Positions 25,187-34,042 of a stretch of 48,436 nt of DNA are shown here, in pieces (position 1 is the stretch's first letter; every line of letters begins with the position of its first letter). The position numbers were made by a program, and so were the translations under genes. The notes below the pieces were generated by a model, which saw only the letters and a list, made by a program, of their open reading frames with translations, was not told where the DNA came from and made no database searches. The stretch covers positions 1 to 48,436 of the forward strand of contig DAOSPF010000022.1 of NCBI GenBank assembly GCA_035374585.1. Reading direction: 5' to 3'. Origin of the DNA: JAKPQD01 sp029572965 (GTDB lineage: Bacteria; Bacteroidota; Bacteroidia; Bacteroidales; DTGW01).

Positions 25187-28100
25187 ATGAACAAACTTAT
25201 TAATATACAAGCATTTAGAATACTCTTTGTGCTGTTATTAATAATATTAATAATTTCGTGTAAGATAAATAATAATCCTCAAAATTACAAAGAAATTTTT
25301 CAAAAATCTGAGACCTATTTTTCTAATAATGAATTCTTTAACGCCAGTCGAGGTTATCAATCTTATATCAACTGCCCGCAAATTGATGAATACTCTTTGT
25401 TTATAAGCTATGGAAAATTATTTATCTGTCTGCACCGCATGAAAGATAAAAATGCCCGCCAGGCCTATGACAGTGCTTTAGCACATATCCCCAAGCTAAA
25501 AGACAAGGCTGTTGAAGATTTGCTTTATAAGATAAAAAGCATTGATTTGCAGAAAAATGAAGAGTATTTAAAGGCTATTGATTTGACCCGCAAAGAAATC
25601 TGCAAATACAAGCTTGACGATACTTTGAGTATTGAGCATTTTCATAACTTGGGCGGCCTTTATCAAAGCATTGGCAACAAAGACAGTGCTTTATATTATT
25701 ACATCAAAGCCAAACAGCTTTTAGACAAGAAAAAAGACAAGTTCAACCAATTGTCTGCAGATATTTACAATACCTATGCCTATTGCCAGCGTTATTATCT
25801 GAACACCCCATTAAATGCTGCAAAATATTACGACAGTTTGTTGTATGTCTCTGAAAAAATACTGCATAAAGATTCAGATTATTATGCATGGAACCTATTT
25901 AATTGCGGCATATTTTACCAGGTTATTGGAGCTAACAACAAAGCCCTGCATAATTATTACAAAGCTTTTGAAACATACCAAAAAATAAATGGCAACTTTG
26001 ATGAAGAATGTAACTACATTCAGGTTTTTATCGCCAGCATTGAATTACACTTAGGGAACATCCAGAAAGCATCTGATAAGATTAATAATTCCGATCTTTA
26101 TTACAAATCAACCAAAGATTATTCGAATATTGCTAAAGCATACATTTTTGATGCCTACTTAAAAACTAAACTCGGTAAATACCGCGAAGCTTTGAATATT
26201 TACGATAAATATATCAGGCTTGCTGATTCCCTTAAATTATCTACGAAAGAAACGCACTATCTCGATATTGCCACGTGCTATGTAAAGATCAACCAAAAAG
26301 ACTCAGCCAACTATTGGTTTGAGCAATGCTTCAACACCCTGAAAAGTCCTAAAAAGAACTACCTGATTATGTTACATACTTTTTTATGGGAGTATGTTGG
26401 TTTTTGTTTGGCTAATGACCATATAGCCAAAGCATCTGAAATAATCAGGTTTTATGAAAGTAACCTACTCAAAAGCTATGGTAACAACAGCCCCAACTAT
26501 GCCCTTATGCTGTTATGCAAAGCCCGTATTGCTGATTATCAGAAAGAATACGCAAAAGGCACAGATTTTTACCTGCAAGCATTGAAAATATTGGAAAACA
26601 AATCATACGCCAATTCTCAAACCAACAAAAACATCTCGCTTCAGCGATACAACAATTTGTTGGCTAAAGAAATCATTGACTGTACAACCGGGTTAGCCAG
26701 AGATTTCAAACATCTTGCCCAAAAATCAACAGACAAAATCAAATTCTTACAAAAAAGTTTTGAATACTATAAACAAACGCTTGAATTGATGGGGCAAATG
26801 AACGGTAATATCCCTGTAGAATGGGACAAACTGAGGTTTTTTGAGCAGTTCAATGCAGTAAAAAAAGAGATACTTGAAGTCAAAATTGCCCAATACCGAA
26901 ACGAACCCCAAGTCGGTAAAAAAAACCAATTGCTTTTGGAGGCTTTTGAAATAGCCGATGCCAACAAGCTTAGCATCATGGTCGAAAAGCTTAAAGAAAA
27001 GCAGTTTAAGCAGCAATTAGGGATACATGATTCTATACTGAAAAAAGATGAGAAACTGTCCGAAAACATTAGCTTTTTGCAACATATCATTGATGAAGAA
27101 GAAAAGCAGGAGCATCCCGACAATCAAATGTTGGAGAAATATTACAAGCTCATTTTCAAAACATATAATGAATACGATAGTTTAAGAGAGTTTATAAACA
27201 AGTTATATCCGGCTATTCAGGATATTTATGGAGCCAATCATCTTAGAACCAGCTATAAACAGATGATTCATTGCTTGCCTCAGAATGAATTGCTTATTGA
27301 ATATGCTTTTACGGCTGACAGCTTATATGCCTTTGCTGTTAAAAATGGCTCTATTTCATTATTTTCAGTACCTTCTGAAATAATTACAAGTAACATTCAA
27401 GATTTTAGGGCACTTTTGACAAACGTAACTGACCAAGCCTATACACATCAAGGTATTACAACATACACAAACACAGCTTATAGTATTTACAAGCAGGCTG
27501 TTTTTCCTGCAATACAAAATGCCAGTTTTGAAAGGCTTACCATCATTCCTGACGGCATGCTGACCTTTATTCCCTTTGAGGCATTGGTTACCCATAGCGC
27601 AACACGACAAAACGCTGATTATGGTACCCTTCCCTATTTGTGCCTTTCAGCCAATATCAATTACACCTATTCATTGGCTTTATACTCTGGCCAATTGAGC
27701 CATTATTCCAATGTAGCATCAGGAATTACCGGCTATGCCCCATCTTATGACAAAAGCAGCCCTTTAAGCCCTTTGCGAAATGCCGAACTACGCAAAAAGC
27801 TGAAAAACCTCAAAGGAGCAAGCGATGAAGTTTATAGCCTTGTTAATGCATACGGCGGACGAAAGCTGATTGGTAAAACGGCTACCGAAACTGCTTTTAA
27901 ACAAGCCCATAACAGCAAACATATACTGCACCTGGCCATGCATACTGTCATTGATGATGAAAACCCAATGTATTCAAAGCTTGCTTTTGCAGAGGAAAAA
28001 GATTCGGTCAATGAGGGCTTTCTGAACACTTACGAAATATATCCCCTGAAAATCAATTCGCCACTGGTTGTGCTCAGTGCCTGTAACACTGGCTACGGCA

Positions 28101-28462
28101 AAATCATAGATGGCGAAGGGATTGTAAACCTTACCCGTGGTTTTTACTATGCAGGCTGCAATTCGCTTTTAATAACTCTTTGGAATATCTCGGACCAAAG
28201 TAGTGTCCAACTCATGAAGCTTTTTTATAACAACCTCGATGCCCATGATGATAAAAACGCAGCTTTGGCCAAAGCTAAAGTCAGCTACATAGCAAATTCA
28301 GACTCAAGATATTCCCATCCTTATTATTGGGCAGGATTTATCCATTCAGGAAACGCAGCACCATTGGCTATATCAAAAATCGAAACATCGGCATACATTA
28401 TACTTTCAGTGCTTCTATTGATAACTATTGGATTATTTAACACAAAATGGAAGTTCAAATAA
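25187..28462 (+). CDS. Membrane-anchored TPR-CHAT (caspase-like) protein
   Basis: A 1091-residue protein. It has a lipoprotein signal with lipobox IISC (Cys25) and TPR-like repeats from about 30 to 600 (for example HNLGGLYQSIGNKDSALYYY). A coiled-coil-prone stretch follows, then a CHAT domain (about 690-1060) of the clan CD caspase-like fold, and finally a C-terminal transmembrane helix ending in KWKFK. The CHAT catalytic pair is visible as H919 in LHLAMHTV and C966 in VVLSACNTGYG. The anchors at both ends predict a periplasm-facing protein. CHAT proteases cleave after sensing a partner through TPRs, as in gRAMP-associated and HetF-type proteins. The substrate is unknown; the small divergent ORF is the nearest candidate. 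DUF3108 follows 35 bp downstream. Confidence 0.88.
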   Translation: MNKLINIQAFRILFVLLLIILIISCKINNNPQNYKEIFQKSETYFSNNEFFNASRGYQSYINCPQIDEYSLFISYGKLFICLHRMKDKNARQAYDSALAHIPKLKDKAVEDLLYKIKSIDLQKNEEYLKAIDLTRKEICKYKLDDTLSIEHFHNLGGLYQSIGNKDSALYYYIKAKQLLDKKKDKFNQLSADIYNTYAYCQRYYLNTPLNAAKYYDSLLYVSEKILHKDSDYYAWNLFNCGIFYQVIGANNKALHNYYKAFETYQKINGNFDEECNYIQVFIASIELHLGNIQKASDKINNSDLYYKSTKDYSNIAKAYIFDAYLKTKLGKYREALNIYDKYIRLADSLKLSTKETHYLDIATCYVKINQKDSANYWFEQCFNTLKSPKKNYLIMLHTFLWEYVGFCLANDHIAKASEIIRFYESNLLKSYGNNSPNYALMLLCKARIADYQKEYAKGTDFYLQALKILENKSYANSQTNKNISLQRYNNLLAKEIIDCTTGLARDFKHLAQKSTDKIKFLQKSFEYYKQTLELMGQMNGNIPVEWDKLRFFEQFNAVKKEILEVKIAQYRNEPQVGKKNQLLLEAFEIADANKLSIMVEKLKEKQFKQQLGIHDSILKKDEKLSENISFLQHIIDEEEKQEHPDNQMLEKYYKLIFKTYNEYDSLREFINKLYPAIQDIYGANHLRTSYKQMIHCLPQNELLIEYAFTADSLYAFAVKNGSISLFSVPSEIITSNIQDFRALLTNVTDQAYTHQGITTYTNTAYSIYKQAVFPAIQNASFERLTIIPDGMLTFIPFEALVTHSATRQNADYGTLPYLCLSANINYTYSLALYSGQLSHYSNVASGITGYAPSYDKSSPLSPLRNAELRKKLKNLKGASDEVYSLVNAYGGRKLIGKTATETAFKQAHNSKHILHLAMHTVIDDENPMYSKLAFAEEKDSVNEGFLNTYEIYPLKINSPLVVLSACNTGYGKIIDGEGIVNLTRGFYYAGCNSLLITLWNISDQSSVQLMKLFYNNLDAHDDKNAALAKAKVSYIANSDSRYSHPYYWAGFIHSGNAAPLAISKIETSAYIILSVLLLITIGLFNTKWKFK
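25192..25199 (-). promoter_or_regulatory. -7 box of the micropeptide ORF
   Basis: Minus-strand TAAGTTTG matches TAnnTTTG, 21 bp before the ATG at 25170. It lies inside the first codons of the TPR-CHAT gene. No -33 TTG at standard spacing. Confidence 0.4.
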
Positions 28463-28497
28463 CATTAATATTTTAACATTGCAGAAGAATTCATTTC

Positions 28498-29310
28498 ATG
28501 CTTAAAAAGGTTTTCATATCTGCTTTTATTTTTGCGGTTTCAGGCATTGGGATACACGCTCAGTGCAATGTTGCCGAAAGTGTTTTTCAACCAGAGGAAA
28601 AATATGATTATTTGGTTTCGTACCACCTTAGTTCTATTTGGGTAAAAGCTGGTGTAGTTTCTTTCGTTACCCACAAAACCACATACAGGGGCAAAGATTC
28701 ATGGTTTTTAGAGAGCTATGGAAGTTCATTGCCCCGTTTTGATTGGTTTTTCAGGGTTCGTGATACATTTAGGGCATATACTGACGCTGACACATTTGTC
28801 CCCGACTTCGCCGAAAGGGTGTCTGATGAAGGCGGGTATATAGTTATCGAGCAATACAATTACGATAAAATCCGAAGTAAGATATTCTCGAGGGTATATT
28901 CGAGCGGAAAGCCATGGAAATATGACACATTCAAATATGAACCTTGTATCAACGATGTATTGACAGCCGTTTATGCTGCCCGTAATCAAGATTTCAGCAA
29001 TATTAAGCCCCAGGAAAAAGTACCATTTCAAACCCTTGTTTTTGGTAAGATACAACCGCTATATATTCGTTTTTTAGGTATAGAAACTATACAACTCAAA
29101 AACGGGCAAAAATTTAACTGTCTCAAATTTTCGTCCAAACTGGTTGAAGGTACCATATTCAAAGGCGGCGAAGATATGTTTGTTTGGGTTACCAACGACA
29201 AAAACCATATTGCTGTAAAGATTCAGGCAAAAATTGTCATCGGCTCGGTAGTTGCCGAATTGACCAGCTTCAAAAACAACAAATATCCACTAACCTCGTT
29301 GCAGAAATAA
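28498..29310 (+). CDS. DUF3108 domain protein, exported
   Basis: This 270-residue protein has a signal peptide (MLKKVFISAFIFAVSGIGIHAQ) and the DUF3108 fold: EEKYDYLVSYHLSSIWVKAGVVSF at the start, FRVRDTFRAYTDADTFVPDFAER in the middle, and a C-terminal IQAKIVIGSVVAELTSFKN. DUF3108 proteins are periplasmic beta-barrel-like proteins of unknown function, perhaps lipid-binding. It begins 35 bp after the TPR-CHAT gene on the same strand with no terminator between, so the two are probably cotranscribed. Confidence 0.85.
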   Translation: MLKKVFISAFIFAVSGIGIHAQCNVAESVFQPEEKYDYLVSYHLSSIWVKAGVVSFVTHKTTYRGKDSWFLESYGSSLPRFDWFFRVRDTFRAYTDADTFVPDFAERVSDEGGYIVIEQYNYDKIRSKIFSRVYSSGKPWKYDTFKYEPCINDVLTAVYAARNQDFSNIKPQEKVPFQTLVFGKIQPLYIRFLGIETIQLKNGQKFNCLKFSSKLVEGTIFKGGEDMFVWVTNDKNHIAVKIQAKIVIGSVVAELTSFKNNKYPLTSLQK

Positions 29311-29334
29311 TACCTATCTGCTGATTATTCTTTC

Positions 29335-29342
29335 TATCTTTG
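29335..29342 (+). promoter_or_regulatory. -7 box of the QueA paralogue
   Basis: TATCTTTG matches TAnnTTTG, about 30 bp before the ATG at 29371. Confidence 0.45.
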
Positions 29343-29370
29343 CGGCCTCGATGATTTTGATTATTTTGCC

Positions 29371-30573
29371 ATGCAGAAACAAATACCAATAGCCGAATAC
29401 ACTTACGATTTGCCAGATGAGAGAATTGCCAAATACCCACTCTCCCATCGCGATTTGTCTAAACTTTTGGTTTACGACAAAGGCAATATCCTTTCGGAAA
29501 AATTTGGCAGCATATCGCAGTACCTTCCGGAAAACAGCCTTTTGGTTTTCAACAATACCAAGGTTATCAAAGCAAGGATGATGTTTCAGAAGGCAACTGG
29601 TGCAGCTATTGAAATCTTCTGCCTCGAACCTGAAAATCCATCGGATTATCAGCAAGCATTCAACCAAACAAGACGTTGCTCATGGAAATGCTTAGTTGGT
29701 AACCTAAAGAAATGGAAAAGCGGCGAAATAACCGCTATTGTCAACATTAATAATAAGCCAGTCACCATCAAAGCCTTGCTGTTGCAGAATATGCAGCAAT
29801 GGCAGATAGTGCAATTCAATTGGGATGCTGAAAATATAACCTTTGGACAGTTGCTCGAAAATGCAGGTCAGATTCCCATTCCCCCTTATCTCAACCGCGA
29901 AAGCGAGAATATAGATTTACTGAGGTATCAGACCATCTATTCGCAACACGAAGGCTCGGTAGCAGCCCCTACTGCCGGGTTACATTTTACTGATGATGTA
30001 TTCAAAGCTCTTTCATCAAAAGGTGTTGAACAATGTGCCGTCACCCTTCATGTTGGAGCTGGCACCTTTATGCCAGTCAAGACTGACGATGCATTGCAAC
30101 ACGATATGCATGCCGAACGTTTTTATATTCCTCTTCAAAACATTGAAAAACTTTTAAAAAACATAGGAAACATAACTGCCGTGGGAACTACTTCAATGCG
30201 GGCATTGGAAAGCCTTTATCAAATTGGAGTTGCGTTAATCTTAAAAAAGAATAACCCTTTTTTGGTGAGCCAGTGGCAATACAGACAAGTAAATGAACAA
30301 ATTACGGCTCTTCAAGCACTTGAGGCCATTATAAACTATTGCAAAGAAAAGAATTTAAAAGGCATTGAAGCCGAAACACGGATAATGATTGTCCCTGGCT
30401 ATAAATTCCGCATGGTAAACAGGCTAATCACAAATTTTCATCAACCTCAAAGTACATTGTTGTTGTTAGTAGCCGCCTTTATTGGCCCCGATTGGCGAAA
30501 AATATATGATTACGCATTAGCAAACAATTATCGCTTCTTAAGTTACGGAGACAGCTCTTTGCTGATACCTTAA
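29371..30573 (+). CDS. QueA-family S-adenosylmethionine:tRNA ribosyltransferase-isomerase, long form
   Basis: This 400-residue member of the QueA family transfers and isomerises the ribosyl part of SAM onto preQ1-tRNA in queuosine synthesis. Motifs seen are FNNTKVIKARM, QIPIPPYL, AAPTAGLHFT, HVGAGTFMPV, VGTTSMRALES and NFHQPQSTLLLLVAAF. It is about 50 residues longer than canonical QueA (about 345), and the end reads YGDSSLL instead of the usual YGDAMLI. Bacteroidota often have a canonical QueA and a longer paralogue; this looks like the latter, so the exact reaction is less certain. It is convergent with mnmA. Confidence 0.82.
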   Translation: MQKQIPIAEYTYDLPDERIAKYPLSHRDLSKLLVYDKGNILSEKFGSISQYLPENSLLVFNNTKVIKARMMFQKATGAAIEIFCLEPENPSDYQQAFNQTRRCSWKCLVGNLKKWKSGEITAIVNINNKPVTIKALLLQNMQQWQIVQFNWDAENITFGQLLENAGQIPIPPYLNRESENIDLLRYQTIYSQHEGSVAAPTAGLHFTDDVFKALSSKGVEQCAVTLHVGAGTFMPVKTDDALQHDMHAERFYIPLQNIEKLLKNIGNITAVGTTSMRALESLYQIGVALILKKNNPFLVSQWQYRQVNEQITALQALEAIINYCKEKNLKGIEAETRIMIVPGYKFRMVNRLITNFHQPQSTLLLLVAAFIGPDWRKIYDYALANNYRFLSYGDSSLLIP

Positions 30574-30593
30574 AAAGCTGTATATTGAAATGA

Positions 30594-30628
30594 CAAACGC
30601 TTTACTTTTAATAAAAGCAAAGCGTTTT
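30594..30628. terminator. Terminator between the QueA paralogue and mnmA
   Basis: Stem AAACGCTTT/AAAGCGTTT around a 15-nt loop, with flanking T on the right and A on the left. It lies between convergent genes and is probably bidirectional. Confidence 0.7.
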
Positions 30629-30646
30629 ACTATTTTAAACTGAGTT

Positions 30647-31822
30647 CTAATAAGCAATCACGCCAGAACCAACAAGTTCGTCTTCTGCATACCAGGCTGC
30701 AAACTGCCCGGGAGTAACACCTCGTTGGGCTTGGTCAAAAACAATAGCCAAGCCATTTTCCAACTTCAGTACAGAAGCATCCTGCAACGGTTGCCTGTAA
30801 CGGATGCGAACCCTGAAGCGCTGTTCATCGCCTTCGTCCAAAGCCAAATCAGGCCTTATCCAATGAATATCATGCTCTGATACATACAAAGCTTTGCGGT
30901 ACAAGCCTGGATGGTCTTCTCCCTGCCCAACATATACAATATTATTAACAACATCAATGGCTATAACAAACAAAGGTTTTTGCATACCACCTATATTCAA
31001 CCCTTTACGTTGTCCAATAGTATAAAAATGGGCTCCACTATGCTTTCCAACCACCTTACCCATATCTATTGTATAGGAATAAGGTTGCATAGTATCATAT
31101 AAATCAAGATTGTTCTTTTCTTTATAAACAGGGCAATCTGAAGGTATTTCCACCACCACACCTTCAACAGCTTTCAACTTTTGTTGAAGGAATACTGGCA
31201 AGTCTATTTTTCCGACAAAACAAACCCCTTGAGAATCCTTACGTTGAGCTGTTGCCAACCCAAGAGACTCAGCTATCTGCCTCACTTCTGGTTTGGTTAT
31301 GTGGCCTATAGGGAACATAGCTGTTGACAATTGCTTTTGCGAAAGTTGGCACAAAAAATAGCTTTGGTCTTTATTTCCATCAACACCAGCCAAAAGCCTG
31401 TATTTCTGGCCATTTTCAGTTTCGATAGCCTCACAACGTGCATAATGTCCGGTGGCTACATATTCGGCTCCATATTTCTTAGCTGCATCAACAAAAAGAT
31501 CGAACTTAATCTCCCTATTGCACAATACATCTGGATTTGGGGTACGCCCTTTTTCGTACTCGCTAAACATATAATCGACCACACGTTGTTTGTAAAAAAC
31601 GCTCAAATCAACCGTGTGTAAGGGAATATCAAGTTTCCGGGCAACCAACTCGGCAAAGGTAAGGTCGTCTTTCCAGGCACAATCGCCATAAAGAGTACCT
31701 GTTGTATCATGCCAGTTGATCATAAACAAACCGATAACCTCGTAGCCATCTTGTTTTAACAACCATGCAGCAACACTCGAATCAACCCCGCCGGAAAGAC
31801 CTATAACAACTTTTTGGGCCAT
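30647..31822 (-). CDS. mnmA: tRNA-specific 2-thiouridylase MnmA
   Basis: This 391-residue PP-loop enzyme thiolates U34 of Lys, Glu and Gln tRNAs. GLSGGVDSS (8-16) is the ATP-binding PP-loop. The catalytic cysteines are in PDVLCNREIKF (about C101) and GVCFVG (about C201). DQSYFL and the C-terminal beta-barrel are present (IGQRKGLNIGG). Length is slightly above E. coli MnmA. It lies 2 bp after a NUMOD4/HNH-HTH gene on the minus strand, so the two are likely cotranscribed, with mnmA second. Confidence 0.96.
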   Translation of the reverse strand: MAQKVVIGLSGGVDSSVAAWLLKQDGYEVIGLFMINWHDTTGTLYGDCAWKDDLTFAELVARKLDIPLHTVDLSVFYKQRVVDYMFSEYEKGRTPNPDVLCNREIKFDLFVDAAKKYGAEYVATGHYARCEAIETENGQKYRLLAGVDGNKDQSYFLCQLSQKQLSTAMFPIGHITKPEVRQIAESLGLATAQRKDSQGVCFVGKIDLPVFLQQKLKAVEGVVVEIPSDCPVYKEKNNLDLYDTMQPYSYTIDMGKVVGKHSGAHFYTIGQRKGLNIGGMQKPLFVIAIDVVNNIVYVGQGEDHPGLYRKALYVSEHDIHWIRPDLALDEGDEQRFRVRIRYRQPLQDASVLKLENGLAIVFDQAQRGVTPGQFAAWYAEDELVGSGVIAY

Positions 31823-31824
31823 TT

Positions 31825-32397
31825 TTATTCATTTTCAGGAGCAATAGGATCGGGCTGAATATGTGCCCAATTTTCACCACGCTTGATGCGGGTAATCTGC
31901 ATCTCGCTAACTTTGAACATTTTAGCAATGATATGTTGTGGTGTTTTACGCAAAAGCATAGATTTTATAAGCTTCACGTCTTTTTCGTTAAGCTTAGAGT
32001 AAGTTATCAGTTCTTCTTTGCTTTTTTTCTGTGTCTTTTCTTTCATCAGTTCAGACACACGTTTCAGGGATTCTTCCCTGGTAATCCATTGCAAATTCTT
32101 ATAATAGTTATTGCGAATATTACCATCTATATGCATTACATGAATATGCTTGTCAGAAGGTTTTTCGAGCCAAACCCATGCAACCAATTTATGCACATAC
32201 TTGCTGTAAGTCACCTTTTGCAGGCTAACAGCAAGGTAATTCTTCATCTTATAAAACTTAACAATCTGGCCTTCTTTTTTAAAATGAAAAGATTTAATCC
32301 TGCCATAATTACTTATAAGATATTTACCTTCCGTACCCGGAATTTCTTTCCATTGCTCATCATTAAGTTTCCTAAGCCGTCTTTGCTCTCCCTCCAT
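31825..32397 (-). CDS. NUMOD4/HNH-like protein with C-terminal helix-turn-helix
   Basis: A 190-residue protein. Residues 15-40 form a NUMOD4 module (QWKEIPGTEGKYLISNYGRIKSF). Residues about 68-110 resemble the HNH_3 homing-nuclease core (VHKLVAWVWLEKP, HIDGNIRNN, LQWITREES). The C-terminal part (about 135-180) looks like a NUMOD1/helix-turn-helix DNA-binding segment (PQHIIAKMFKVSEMQITRIKRGENW). Such proteins are usually homing endonucleases. Its tight coupling with mnmA (2-bp gap) and intact HID-G-N motif leave open whether it is an active selfish nuclease or a recruited regulator. The ATG at 32397 is the best start. Confidence 0.78.
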   Translation of the reverse strand: MEGEQRRLRKLNDEQWKEIPGTEGKYLISNYGRIKSFHFKKEGQIVKFYKMKNYLAVSLQKVTYSKYVHKLVAWVWLEKPSDKHIHVMHIDGNIRNNYYKNLQWITREESLKRVSELMKEKTQKKSKEELITYSKLNEKDVKLIKSMLLRKTPQHIIAKMFKVSEMQITRIKRGENWAHIQPDPIAPENE

Positions 32398-32441
32398 AGT
32401 CCTTGATTTTTAAGTTAAAAAATAATAACCATCAAAGTAAA

Positions 32442-32606
32442 TTAAAAATCTACTTCTACAAAATCCTTTTTAGACACCCCACAAACCGGACAACTCCACG
32501 TTTCAGGTATATCTTCAAAGCTTGTGCCCGGGGCTATACCGCTATCCGGGTCTCCTTCCTGCGGGTCATAAACATATCCACAAATGATACACCTGTATTT
32601 TTTCAT
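32442..32606 (-). CDS. Rubredoxin
   Basis: This 54-residue mononuclear iron protein is an electron carrier. The two Cys pairs that bind iron are CIICGYVYDP (residues 6-15) and CPVCGVSKKDF (residues 39-49). GDPDSGIAPGT and the conserved ETW aromatic are present, and the length is canonical. It is a single gene with a -7 box directly upstream and an inverted repeat further up. The partner is unknown; in anaerobes rubredoxin commonly serves oxygen or peroxide detoxification (rubrerythrin, flavodiiron proteins). Confidence 0.97.
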   Translation of the reverse strand: MKKYRCIICGYVYDPQEGDPDSGIAPGTSFEDIPETWSCPVCGVSKKDFVEVDF

Positions 32607-32628
32607 TTCTTTGATAAATAAATCTTTG

Positions 32629-32636
32629 CAAAGATA
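32629..32636 (-). promoter_or_regulatory. -7 box of rubredoxin
   Basis: Minus-strand TATCTTTG matches TAnnTTTG, about 22 bp before the ATG at 32606. Confidence 0.55.
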
Positions 32637-32641
32637 TAATT

Positions 32642-32670
32642 ACTTATAACATGGTATAAACGTTATAAGT
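32642..32670. promoter_or_regulatory. Inverted repeat between pdxB and rubredoxin
   Basis: ACTTATAAC (32642-32650) and GTTATAAGT (32662-32670) form a perfect 9-bp inverted repeat with an 11-nt spacer. Its centre lies about 34 bp upstream of the predicted rubredoxin transcription start, over the -33 region, which suits an operator. It could instead be a weak terminator of pdxB, but there is no U run after it. Confidence 0.35.
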
Positions 32671-32698
32671 AAAAAATAGTTAAATATCTGAAAATACT

Positions 32699-33820
32699 TT
32701 ATATGACGTTAAACCCAAGCTTTTTGAGGATATCTTTTTGAATTGTTTTGCCATGAATAAGTTTTACTGTATAAGCATTAAACTCCCTTCGGACAGCATA
32801 ATTTTCACGATAGGACTCAAAATCCTGAGGATGAGATTTTAACATATTTGAATCGCTGCTAATAGGATAAGTATGCAAGATGGCGTTACAAATAACCTGC
32901 TGATCGCCCATATTAGAGCAATCAATTTCTATCAGCGGCTGCTGAGGCTGAGGTATATCAATTTTTATTTTGTCAATCCCCAAACGAAAAAAATTATTCA
33001 ACGCCTTTACAGACATAAATGTAGCATTGGCTTTGCCATCTGCTGAATATCCGGCTATATGGGATGTTCCAATGGCAGATTTGTCAAGCAAACCAACGTT
33101 CAACGCAGGCTCATTTTCCCACACATCAACCACAGCGGTATCAATCCTTCCATTTTGAAGGCTATTCAAAAGAGCCAAATTATCAACAACTTCACCGCGT
33201 GAGGTATTGATGATAATGGTTCCTTTGTTCACCTTTTGCATTTTTTTCTCGTCCAAAAGGTGAAAAGTTTTAAACTCTCCGCTATAAGTCAATGGTGTAT
33301 GAAAAGAAATGATATCCGATTCGCGCAAAATCCCATCAAATGAAATATAACCACAAAGATTTTTGGCTTTTACCAATGGCGGGTCATTCAAAAAAACACG
33401 CATCCCAAGGGTTTCGGCCAGCCTGACCACCCTTGTTCCAACATGCCCCACTCCTACAACCCCTAAGCTTTTTTCTACAAAATAAAAACCCTTTTCAGTT
33501 GCTAAATGAGCAAAAGCAGCTGCCATATATTGCATTACCGAACCTGCATTGCACCCCGGGCAATTTGTCCAAACAATACCATTTTTTTCACAATATTCAG
33601 TATCAATATGATCAAAACCAATAGTAGCTGTTACAATAAATTTGACCTTGCTGCCATTGAGCAAATCGGCATTGCACAGAGTACGGGTACGTATAATCAA
33701 CGCATCAGCATCTTTCACCAATTCTTTTGTTATGTCTTTTGCAGCAAGGTATTCAATATTGCAATAAGGCTCAAGGATACCTTTCAGAAATGGGATTTTT
33801 TGGTCGGCTATAACTCTCAT
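32699..33820 (-). CDS. pdxB: Erythronate-4-phosphate dehydrogenase
   Basis: This 373-residue NAD-dependent 2-hydroxyacid dehydrogenase catalyses the second step of the DXP-dependent pyridoxal phosphate pathway. The Rossmann motif GVVGVGHVG lies at about residues 118-126. The catalytic set is Arg in NTSRGEVVD, Glu in ENEP and His in GTSHIAGYS. The C-terminal PdxB dimerisation domain follows (about 290-373). Other family signatures are CPGCNAGSV near residue 91 and SADGKANATF. It is a single gene, with rubredoxin downstream on the same strand. Confidence 0.93.
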   Translation of the reverse strand: MRVIADQKIPFLKGILEPYCNIEYLAAKDITKELVKDADALIIRTRTLCNADLLNGSKVKFIVTATIGFDHIDTEYCEKNGIVWTNCPGCNAGSVMQYMAAAFAHLATEKGFYFVEKSLGVVGVGHVGTRVVRLAETLGMRVFLNDPPLVKAKNLCGYISFDGILRESDIISFHTPLTYSGEFKTFHLLDEKKMQKVNKGTIIINTSRGEVVDNLALLNSLQNGRIDTAVVDVWENEPALNVGLLDKSAIGTSHIAGYSADGKANATFMSVKALNNFFRLGIDKIKIDIPQPQQPLIEIDCSNMGDQQVICNAILHTYPISSDSNMLKSHPQDFESYRENYAVRREFNAYTVKLIHGKTIQKDILKKLGFNVI

Positions 33821-34042
33821 TTTAGTTTATTTTGTTACAATAATAAAAATTTAATCCATATTGTTTTGTAAAATATTCTTAAAATACTTTAAAACCTTAT
33901 TATTGACAATATTATAAAGGTCAAAAAAAACATATAACAACAAAACTTTTTTCTTTTTTATGAATTTAGAATTTTATCCCAACTTATCAAAGTATATTTT
34001 CTAAAAATTTTTATTTAACCCAATATTATCTTACATGGCACA

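Noticed and set aside
31861..32406. A 181-codon open frame on the plus strand opposite the NUMOD4/HNH gene
   Set aside because: The opposite strand carries clear NUMOD4 and HNH motifs; this frame has no family features and a Phe-rich, shadow-like composition.
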